From the NCBI RefSeq assembly GCF_937906425.1, contig NZ_CALCYR010000315.1, positions 1 through 5,245 on the forward strand: 5,245 nt of DNA. The letters are read 5' to 3'. Positions 1 to 4,898 of the stretch are shown piece after piece. The stretch is from an uncultured Methanobrevibacter sp. (GTDB taxonomy: Archaea > Methanobacteriota > Methanobacteria > Methanobacteriales > Methanobacteriaceae). The notes beneath the pieces were generated by a model that saw only the letters and a list, made by a program, of their open reading frames with translations, was not told the origin of the DNA and did not search any database. The translations under genes were made by a program, and so were the position numbers. Position 1 is the stretch's first letter. Each line of letters opens with the position of its first letter.

Positions 1-2
1 AA

Positions 3-176
3 TTTATAAATGATTTATTTTCAATAGATAAGTTAAAATATTCAATTTTACATATATTATATTATAATGAAAATTTATTAAATATGTATTTTTATAGGCA
101 TATTTTTAATTTATCATTAATCGGTACAATTTTCCGTTCGGTTGTTTTTTGGAAATTTGTTTATGGAACATTTTAA
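3..176 (+). CDS. 3' end of an unidentified gene (5' part outside the window)
   Basis: One frame is open from the first bases of the window for 57 sense codons and ends at TAA (174-176). In DNA this rich in A+T, where TAA, TAG and TGA are frequent, so long an open stretch is unlikely by chance; the other two + frames hit stops within the first 13 bases. The visible tail is rich in Tyr, Phe, Ile and Leu and ends in an aromatic, basic stretch containing GTIFRSVVFWKFVYGTF. That could be the end of a membrane-associated protein or of a glycosyltransferase-like protein, but no diagnostic motif is visible and I do not assign a function. It lies on the same strand as carA, 217 bases upstream of it, so it is probably a separate transcription unit. 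Confidence 0.55.
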   Translation, partial: FINDLFSIDKLKYSILHILYYNENLLNMYFYRHIFNLSLIGTIFRSVVFWKFVYGTF

Positions 177-268
177 ATTAAATAAATTACATAAATAATT
201 AAGGAAAATAAAATGTACTTTTAATTAATCAAATTTATAAAAAATCTATATTAAAATTATGTTAAAAT

Positions 269-327
269 TATATAAAAATTATATAAAAACTATAAAAAAA
301 CTATATAAAAATTATATAAAAACTATA
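269..327. repeat. 26-bp perfect direct repeat with 33-base offset in the carA upstream region
   Basis: Bases 269-294 and 302-327 are identical over 26 positions, separated by 7 bases, giving an offset of 33. Inside each copy the motif TATAAAAA alternates with TTATATAAAAAC at close to 11-base spacing, so A-tracts recur about once per helical turn. Such phased A-tracts commonly bend DNA. The array also offers several overlapping TATA-like boxes. Whether it is regulatory or just low-complexity archaeal intergenic sequence cannot be decided here. Confidence 0.6.
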
Positions 328-330
328 TTT
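303..330 (+). promoter_or_regulatory. Candidate TATA-box cluster for carA
   Basis: ATATAAAA at 303-310, TATATAAAA at 313-321 and CTATATTT at 323-330 resemble the archaeal TBP box (TTTATATA-like). The last would place a transcript start near 350-356 and a leader of about 40 bases. A further TATA-like stretch (GTATATTTTA, 355-364) is closer to the gene and would give a very short leader. No BRE element can be defined in such A-rich sequence, so the exact box is uncertain. Confidence 0.35.
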
Positions 331-384
331 AACTACTATACTTGACTTTTATCAGTATATTTTAAAAAATGCAATGAATATTAT

Positions 385-390
385 GGTGAT
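385..390 (+). promoter_or_regulatory. Ribosome binding site of carA (GGTGAT)
   Basis: GGTGAT ends 3 bases before the ATG at 394. It matches the archaeal anti-Shine-Dalgarno sequence, with spacing measured from the last G at 388 in the usual range, and it fixes this ATG as the start. Confidence 0.75.
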
Positions 391-393
391 TAA

Positions 394-1473
394 ATGGGAA
401 GAGAGGCAAAATTAGCTTTGGAAGATGGAACTGTTCTAAAAGGAAAAGCCTTTGGTTATGAAACTGTAACCGTAGGTGAACTTGCTTTTTCAACTGGTAT
501 GTCCGGTTATACTGAGGCATTGACTGACCCTTCTTTTAAAGGACAAATTTTAATGTCCACTTATCCTTTGGAAGGAAATTATGGAGTCAGTGAAGATTGG
601 TATCAATCAGACAAGGTACAGGTTGAAGGTTTTGTAGTGAGGGAGGCTTGCAAGAATCTATCAAATTATGGAACTCGCAAAACCTTGGATGAGTTCTTGA
701 GGGAGTTTAAAGTTCCTGGAATTGAAGATATCGATACAAGAGACTTAACTTTAAAAATCCGTGAAAAAGGTTCCTTAAAAGCGGCATTGGCTACTGAAGA
801 AATTGATGATGATGAACTTGTAGCTAAGGCTCGTGAACATAAAAGCATTATCGATTTGGATTTGGTTCCTTTAGTCTCCACACCTGAAATCAAGACTTTC
901 GGTGACTTTGACAAGACTGTAGCAATTATTGACTGCGGTGTCAAAAAGAACATTATCAATTGTTTCCTTGAAAATGAAATTGGTGTTGCTTTATTCCCTT
1001 ATGATACCGATTATCAAACAATTTTGGATTATGGTGTAGATGGACTTATGGTTTCCTCAGGTCCTGGAAATCCTGAAAGACTTAACAGCACAACTGAAAA
1101 TGTGGAAAAATTAATTAACAAGTTCCCTGTATTCGGTATTTGTATGGGGCAACAGCTTGTTGCCAAGGCTTTTGGTGCCACTACCTATAAGATGAAATTT
1201 GGTCACAGAGGAGCAAACCAACCTGTAAAAGACTTGAAGACTGGAAAAGTATTTATAACTTCTCAAAATCATGGATTCTGTATTGATCCGGAATCATTGA
1301 AGGGCAGTGATTTGGAATTGACCCAAATCAATTTAAATGATGGCACTCCTGAAGGATTTGCACACAAGGAATTGCCTTTAAGAACTATTCAGTATCACCC
1401 TGAATCAGGTCCTGGTCCAAATGACACAAGGGTTTTGTTTGAAGAGTTCAGTCAAATGATTAGGGAGTATTAG
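394..1473 (+). CDS. carA: Carbamoyl-phosphate synthase small (glutaminase) subunit CarA
   Basis: CarA hydrolyses glutamine and channels the ammonia to CarB, which makes carbamoyl phosphate for pyrimidine and arginine synthesis in the cytoplasm. The 359-residue protein is full length (E. coli CarA has 382). The N-terminal CPSase small-chain domain is recognisable from ALEDGTVLKGKAFG, STGMSGYTEALTDPS and the IEDIDTRDLT segment. The class I glutamine amidotransferase domain follows: SSGPGNPE at residues 221-228, nucleophile Cys250 in FGICMGQQL, the SQNHGF segment, and the His335/Glu337 pair in YHPES. All catalytic residues are present. The start is set by a GGTGAT site just upstream. The last codons and the stop lie in the first copy of a 42-bp tandem duplication, which leaves the protein end unchanged. 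carB follows 195 bases downstream on the same strand. Sequence character and intergenic composition suggest a Methanobrevibacter-like archaeon. Confidence 0.97.
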   Translation: MGREAKLALEDGTVLKGKAFGYETVTVGELAFSTGMSGYTEALTDPSFKGQILMSTYPLEGNYGVSEDWYQSDKVQVEGFVVREACKNLSNYGTRKTLDEFLREFKVPGIEDIDTRDLTLKIREKGSLKAALATEEIDDDELVAKAREHKSIIDLDLVPLVSTPEIKTFGDFDKTVAIIDCGVKKNIINCFLENEIGVALFPYDTDYQTILDYGVDGLMVSSGPGNPERLNSTTENVEKLINKFPVFGICMGQQLVAKAFGATTYKMKFGHRGANQPVKDLKTGKVFITSQNHGFCIDPESLKGSDLELTQINLNDGTPEGFAHKELPLRTIQYHPESGPGPNDTRVLFEEFSQMIREY

Positions 1474-1537
1474 ATTAGTTTTTTAATGCTTATTTAAATG
1501 ATTAGGGAGTATTAGATTAGCTTTTTAATGCTTATTT
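1454..1537. repeat. 42-bp tandem duplication across the carA stop codon
   Basis: Bases 1454-1495 and 1496-1537 are the same 42-base unit with a single difference (T at 1479, C at 1521). The first copy contains the last codons of carA (Met-Ile-Arg-Glu-Tyr), its TAG stop and the following T-run. The second copy repeats all of this in the spacer. Since 42 is a multiple of three, the second copy keeps the same frame, so readthrough would add the same ending again. The next bases (from 1538) start AAATAATTGGAGA and may be a decayed third start of the unit. The near identity points to a recent duplication. Confidence 0.9.
1474..1526 (+). terminator. Candidate duplicated oligo-T terminator behind carA
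   Basis: A run of six T (1479-1484) lies just behind the carA stop, and a run of five T (1522-1526) lies in the second copy of the duplication. Archaeal intrinsic termination relies mainly on such T-runs, without a strong hairpin. Both are short, so partial termination or plain A+T richness is equally possible. Confidence 0.3.
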
Positions 1538-1603
1538 AAATAATTGGAGAGTTGTTTAGTAATTAATTAGTTAAATAAACAATTTTAATTGGAATTTCAT
1601 TGT

Positions 1604-1668
1604 ATTTTTTATAAATCAAATTTATGAATTATTGAATTATTACTTATGTGGATTTAAGAGAGGATAAT
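1604..1668 (+). promoter_or_regulatory. Candidate promoter and ribosome site of carB
   Basis: A TATA-like TTTATAAA lies at 1608-1615, which would put the transcript start near 1636-1642 and give a leader of about 30 bases. GAGG at 1660-1663 lies five bases before the ATG at 1669 and is a partial Shine-Dalgarno match. Together with the T-runs behind carA this suggests that carB may have its own promoter, although co-transcription with carA is also possible. Confidence 0.35.
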
Positions 1669-3063
1669 ATGCCTGTTGATAAGGATATTAGTAAAGTGCT
1701 TATAATTGGTTCTGGACCTATTCAAATTGGTCAAGCTGCTGAGTTTGATTACTCCGGTTCTCAAGCTTGCAAATCACTTAGAGAAGAAGGATTGGAAACT
1801 GTTCTGGTTAACAGTAATCCTGCTACAATCCAAACTGATATGGATATGGCAGATACTGTCTATACAGAACCATTAACTCCAGAACTTGTTCGTCAAATTA
1901 TAGAAAAGGAAAATATTGATGCTATTTTGCCTACCATGGGTGGACAAACAGGTTTAAACATAGCAACTGAACTTGGAAAATTAGGACTTTTGGAAGGAAT
2001 AAAGGTTATTGGTTCAGATGTTCAAACCATTGCTGATGTGGAAGACAGAGACTTGTTTGCTAACTTTATGGATAGATTAAATGAGCCTATCCCTAAATGT
2101 CAAGCTGTCGAATCTGTTGAAGAGGCTTTGGAAGCTGTTGAGGATATTGGATATCCTGTGATTGTCCGTCCCGCATTTACCCTTGGAGGTACTGGTGGTG
2201 GAGTGGCCAACAATGAGGAAGAGCTTATTGAAATTACAAACCATGGTCTTGACATGAGTTACATTAACCAGGTTTTAATCGATGAATCAGTTCTCGGTTG
2301 GAAGGAAATCGAGTTTGAGGTCATGAGAGATAAAAACGACACCTGTATCATTGTATGTAACATGGAAAATGTGGACCCTATGGGTATTCACACAGGAGAC
2401 AGTATAGTAGTTGCTCCTATTCAAAATTTAAATGATGAGGTCTGTCAACGCTTAAGGGATGCTTCAATCAAGATTATCAGAAACTTGGGAATTAATGGTG
2501 GATGTAATATCCAGTTTGCATTAAACCCTGAAACAAATGAATATAAGATCATTGAGGTAAACCCTCGTGTAAGCAGAAGCAGTGCGCTTGCATCCAAGGC
2601 AACAGGTTATCCTATTGCAAAAATATCCTCCAAGGTTGCACTTGGTCTTACATTGGATGAGATTAAAAACGACATTACCAAGGAAACTCCTGCTTCCTTT
2701 GAACCATCTATCGATTATATTGTTGTAAAAATCCCAAGATGGCCTTTCGATAAGTTTAAAGGCATAGACAGAAAAATCGGCGTTCAGATGAAGGCAACTG
2801 GAGAGGTAATGGCTATCGGCAGAACCTATGAAGAAGCTATTCAAAAGGCTATCCGTTCCTTAGACATTGGATTGCATGGTTTTGAATATCTTGATTACAC
2901 TGAAGACAATCTCATAAACCCTACAGATGAAAGGCTATTCCAATTCTATTCAGCAATCAAGGATGGAAGATCCGTTGAGGAACTTGCTGAAATGTCTAAG
3001 ATGGATGCATTTTTCCTATACAAAATCAAAAACATAGTTGATTTTGAAGCTAAGGTTACAAAA
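1669..3063 (+). other. carB: carB segment: first half of carbamoyl-phosphate synthase large subunit, truncated
   Basis: The segment carries the complete first ATP-grasp unit, which in CarB phosphorylates bicarbonate. Visible landmarks (numbered from the ATG at 1669) are the pre-ATP-grasp start GSGPIQIGQAAEFDYSG, the ATP-binding loop IVRPAFTLGGTGGG at residues 165-178, and the metal/ATP motif EVNPRVSRSS with Glu296, Asn298 and Arg300, equivalent to E. coli Glu299, Asn301 and Arg303. The segment TGEVMAIGRTYEEA closes the unit. Similarity continues into the oligomerisation domain (FFLYKIKNIVDFEAKV, to about residue 463) and then ends. A complete CarB has about 1,060-1,070 residues, so more than half is missing. 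Some methanogens such as Methanocaldococcus jannaschii encode CarB as two genes, so a separate C-terminal gene elsewhere is conceivable, but here there is no stop codon at the break. Confidence 0.93.
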
Positions 3064-3924
3064 GAAGCTTCTAGAATGTTCTGGAAAATAAGCGGAACAG
3101 ATAAAGAAGGAAAAACTTCCGTCGTCTATGTTCAAGGTACTATTCACATTGGCTCCAAAAATCTTTTTCCACTAGACAAAGCCGTTCTGGATGCTTTTGC
3201 TTCTGCGGATCTTGTTGCAGGAGAACTTTCAGCAGATGATATGAACAGCATACAGATAAAAGCAGTGCGCCTCATTCAGGAAAGTTTTATAAAGGCTGGG
3301 GGCAAAAAAATAAGCGACAGTCTTTCCCAAGAAGAAATCGCTTCGCTCAATACACTTTTGGGTTCTTCCATGGTCGTTACATCTTTGGATAGGGCAGAAC
3401 CTTGGGTGCTTTCCCTTTCGCTTTTGGGAAAGACAGTTCAGGAAACTACGGATCTTAGCGCTAACTATTCAGTTGACTCCTATTTTTTAAAACTTGCCTC
3501 TGAATCTTCCAAAGAAGTAATTGGCCTTGACGACATACAGGCCCAGTTCGATGTACTTACATTCGGAACTTACGAACAGCAACTAAAGATTTTAAAGGCT
3601 ACCATAAAAGAGTGTTCTGACCCAAAATCAATTCAGGAAACCAAGGCAGAACTTGAAAACTTGTACGCAGCATATCTTGCAGATGATGTTGCAAAGGTTG
3701 CATTGATTTCTCAATCATCCAACGAAAAGGACATAAGCGACTACGATGACTTTGGAGAGGAATACTTAAAGGTTGTCTACGACAGGCGCAACGAAGACTG
3801 GGCAAATGATATAAAGGGCTTTTTAGAGAAAGGCGGTGTGAGCTTTATTTTTGCAGGCTGTGCCCATTGGGTTGGAAAAAAATCCGTCTTTGAATATATG
3901 CGTTCTCAGGGCACAATCGAGTGA
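1669..3924 (+). CDS. Hybrid reading frame: N-terminal part of CarB joined in frame to a TraB/GumN domain (probable chimaera)
   Basis: This single 751-codon frame has two unrelated parts. Residues 1 to about 464 are archaeal carbamoyl-phosphate synthase large subunit. Residues about 468-751 are a TraB/GumN-family domain. I prefer the ATG at 1669 over an in-frame GTG at 1648 because archaeal CarB begins near MPVDKDI...KVLIIGSGPIQIGQ and because GAGG lies at the right distance. No stop interrupts the frame, but both partners are damaged at the join. CarB stops in its oligomerisation domain, without the second ATP-grasp unit and the regulatory domain. The TraB/GumN part lacks the start and signal peptide present in its paralogue immediately downstream. 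No linker separates them. I infer an assembly or cloning join between an archaeal and a bacterial genome. A true fusion is the less likely alternative, and it would not be a complete carbamoyl-phosphate synthase. Confidence 0.85.
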   Translation: MPVDKDISKVLIIGSGPIQIGQAAEFDYSGSQACKSLREEGLETVLVNSNPATIQTDMDMADTVYTEPLTPELVRQIIEKENIDAILPTMGGQTGLNIATELGKLGLLEGIKVIGSDVQTIADVEDRDLFANFMDRLNEPIPKCQAVESVEEALEAVEDIGYPVIVRPAFTLGGTGGGVANNEEELIEITNHGLDMSYINQVLIDESVLGWKEIEFEVMRDKNDTCIIVCNMENVDPMGIHTGDSIVVAPIQNLNDEVCQRLRDASIKIIRNLGINGGCNIQFALNPETNEYKIIEVNPRVSRSSALASKATGYPIAKISSKVALGLTLDEIKNDITKETPASFEPSIDYIVVKIPRWPFDKFKGIDRKIGVQMKATGEVMAIGRTYEEAIQKAIRSLDIGLHGFEYLDYTEDNLINPTDERLFQFYSAIKDGRSVEELAEMSKMDAFFLYKIKNIVDFEAKVTKEASRMFWKISGTDKEGKTSVVYVQGTIHIGSKNLFPLDKAVLDAFASADLVAGELSADDMNSIQIKAVRLIQESFIKAGGKKISDSLSQEEIASLNTLLGSSMVVTSLDRAEPWVLSLSLLGKTVQETTDLSANYSVDSYFLKLASESSKEVIGLDDIQAQFDVLTFGTYEQQLKILKATIKECSDPKSIQETKAELENLYAAYLADDVAKVALISQSSNEKDISDYDDFGEEYLKVVYDRRNEDWANDIKGFLEKGGVSFIFAGCAHWVGKKSVFEYMRSQGTIE
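3046..3075. other. Junction between archaeal carB and bacterial TraB/GumN sequence
   Basis: Similarity to CarB can be followed to about codon 3055-3060, and similarity to the downstream TraB/GumN paralogue begins at Arg-Met-Phe-Trp (from 3073). The six bases GAAGCT occur on both sides (3046-3051 and 3064-3069), a possible microhomology. An AAGCTT (3065-3070) directly overlaps a TCTAGA (3070-3075). The exact breakpoint cannot be placed more finely by eye. Base composition and codon choice change at this point. Confidence 0.75.
3070..3924 (+). other. TraB/GumN-family protein, first copy, 5' end missing
   Basis: About 285 residues belong to the TraB/GumN family, related to the Tiki/TraB/PrgY proteins, whose proposed metal site uses two G-x-x-H motifs and an acidic residue. 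Both motifs are present: GTIH (bases 3136-3147) followed by a conserved GELS segment, and GCAH (3856-3867) in FIFAGCAHWVG near the C terminus. The family's Arg-Asn segment appears as DRRNEDWANDI. The domain aligns along its whole length with the downstream copy, at roughly 35-40% identity by eye over the first 100 residues. Compared with that copy it carries about 18 extra residues before DRRN. Its natural start and probable signal peptide are lost at the junction. The stop TGA overlaps the start of the next gene, so the two were probably co-translated in the source bacterium. Substrate is unknown. Confidence 0.85.
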
Positions 3925-4898
3925 GTTCAAAATCATCTTTTCTATTTTTATTGTGCTCTTTTATATTTGTCTTTTTATCCGTTTCGTGTATTTCGCTACC
4001 AAAGGCTTTATTTCCAGGCAGAAAGTCTTTGCCTGTTTTGGAAAAGATGGAAGAGCGGATGTTTTGGCGAATCCGTGGCTACAATTCTAGCGGAAAGAAA
4101 TTTACAGTTTATATCCAAGGCACAATTCATGTAGGAGACGAAAGGCTTTATCCCTTAGAAAAAAATGTCCTCAAGGCCTTTCACTCATCTTCTACACTTA
4201 TCTCTGAGCTAAGCGGAGAAGACTTAAAGATGTTCAGCGATGAAATCCGCGAAAGAACTACAGGAAGCTTTTCTAAGGCTGCTGGACGGACTGTAACTAA
4301 AAATCTTTCTGCTGCAGAAAAAGAAAAGCTCCGCCTTATACTTGATGACGAGACAATCGACTTTCTGACCCTGCTTGAACCTTGGTGCATGATTATGGCG
4401 CTTTGCTCTTCTCCACAAGTGCAGTCCAAACTTTCACCTGATTTTTCCCTTGACGAATATTTTTCCAAACTGGCTGTGGAAGAAAAAAAGGATGTACTTG
4501 GCCTTGAGACATTGGAAGAACAACTCGATTCCATAAGCGGCGGAACTTACGACGAGCAACTTTCCCAGCTCAAAGAAATACTTTCGGGAATTGATGCTTT
4601 AGCTTTTAAGCAGGAAATGAATTCTGCAAGCATGGACTTATACGAAGCCTATCTTGCCTGCGATATGGAAAAGATGAGGGAACTTACCACAGAAGATGAG
4701 CGCAATAAAAAGTGGGCGGAGAGGCTTTTGTCCTATTTTGAAACAGGCGGAACATTTTTTGTCTTTGCAGGTTGTGCACATTTTGTTTCAGAAAATTCTG
4801 TCTTCGATTATCTTGAAGATTGGGGGGCTGTTCGGCAGTGTTCAACCGTGGTTCGACAAAGCTTACCAACCGAACTTCAAGATTCAGGGTCAAAGTAG
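3921..4898 (+). CDS. TraB/GumN-family lipoprotein, second copy
   Basis: This is a 325-residue paralogue of the preceding TraB/GumN domain. It starts at a GTG that overlaps the upstream TGA (GTGA, 3921-3924), an arrangement typical of translational coupling; no strong ribosome site precedes it. Residues 1-23 form a signal peptide: a Lys at position 4, a hydrophobic core rich in Phe and Leu, then LSVSC with Cys23 as the likely lipidated residue. The Leu is at -4 rather than -3, which fits the relaxed lipobox of spirochaetes. The mature domain has RMFW, QGTIHVG (GTIH at residues 67-70), SELS, an ERNKKWAERL segment and FVFAGCAHFV (GCAH at 284-287). It is probably anchored to a membrane facing the periplasm. 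Homology ends near Val304-Arg305; the remaining 20 residues are encoded by a repeat-like element and overlap the convergent gene by 22 bases. Biochemical function and substrate are unknown. Confidence 0.87.
   Translation: MSSKSSFLFLLCSFIFVFLSVSCISLPKALFPGRKSLPVLEKMEERMFWRIRGYNSSGKKFTVYIQGTIHVGDERLYPLEKNVLKAFHSSSTLISELSGEDLKMFSDEIRERTTGSFSKAAGRTVTKNLSAAEKEKLRLILDDETIDFLTLLEPWCMIMALCSSPQVQSKLSPDFSLDEYFSKLAVEEKKDVLGLETLEEQLDSISGGTYDEQLSQLKEILSGIDALAFKQEMNSASMDLYEAYLACDMEKMRELTTEDERNKKWAERLLSYFETGGTFFVFAGCAHFVSENSVFDYLEDWGAVRQCSTVVRQSLPTELQDSGSK
4830..4875. repeat. Hairpin-forming repeat-like element between two convergent genes
   Basis: The element is bounded by GTTCGG (4830-4835) and its inverted complement CCGAAC (4870-4875). 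Within it, TGTTCAACC (4839-4847) faces GGTTCGACA (4850-4858) across a two-base loop, pairing at seven of nine positions; an AAGCTT palindrome follows (4859-4864). The part GGTTCGACAAAGCTTACCAA resembles a kind of short dispersed intergenic repeat (GGTTCGACAAGCTCACCAACC-like) that I remember from several bacterial genomes; this is recollection and not a search result. It could serve as a bidirectional terminator. It starts where TraB/GumN homology ends and stops one base before the stop codon of the opposite gene. Confidence 0.55.

Larger units (their letters stand above)
177..393. other. A+T-rich intergenic region upstream of carA
   Basis: This 217-base gap is almost entirely A and T, as is usual between genes in Methanobrevibacter and related methanogens. 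It holds a 26-bp direct repeat, several TATA-like boxes and the carA ribosome site, listed separately. I see no RNA gene, no convincing small reading frame and no strong hairpin in it. Confidence 0.6.

Noticed and set aside
666..959. Open frame antisense to carA
   Set aside because: It lies wholly inside carA, is rich in Ser and Lys as expected of a complementary reading of this coding sequence, and has no domain signal.
1626..1641. Short tandem GAATTATT repeat in front of carB
   Set aside because: Two 8-base copies in A+T-rich intergenic DNA are expected by chance, and nothing else supports an operator.
1648..1668. In-frame GTG at 1648 as the start of carB
   Set aside because: It would add seven residues not typical of CarB and has no ribosome site, whereas the ATG at 1669 has GAGG at proper spacing and gives the usual MPVDKDI-type start.
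2521..2844. Open frame antisense to carB
   Set aside because: It is a shadow of the strongly conserved carB frame, without a recognisable protein motif.
3599..3805. Open frame antisense to the first TraB/GumN domain
   Set aside because: It lies fully inside a well-supported coding region and has no protein-like features of its own.
1669..3924. CarB-TraB hybrid as a genuine bifunctional enzyme
   Set aside because: Both partners are incomplete at the same point, there is no linker, the envelope domain lacks a signal peptide, and the surrounding genes belong to different kinds of organism on the two sides.
3851..4090. Alternative + strand frame across the TraB/GumN gene boundary
   Set aside because: It overlaps the end of the first copy and the start of the second, both supported by homology; its hydrophobic stretch is the signal-peptide coding region read in another frame.
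4181..4534. Antisense frames inside the second TraB/GumN gene, including a Ser-rich one
   Set aside because: The Ser-rich composition is the complement of the Glu/Lys/Leu-rich sense codons, and the sense frame has both G-x-x-H motifs.
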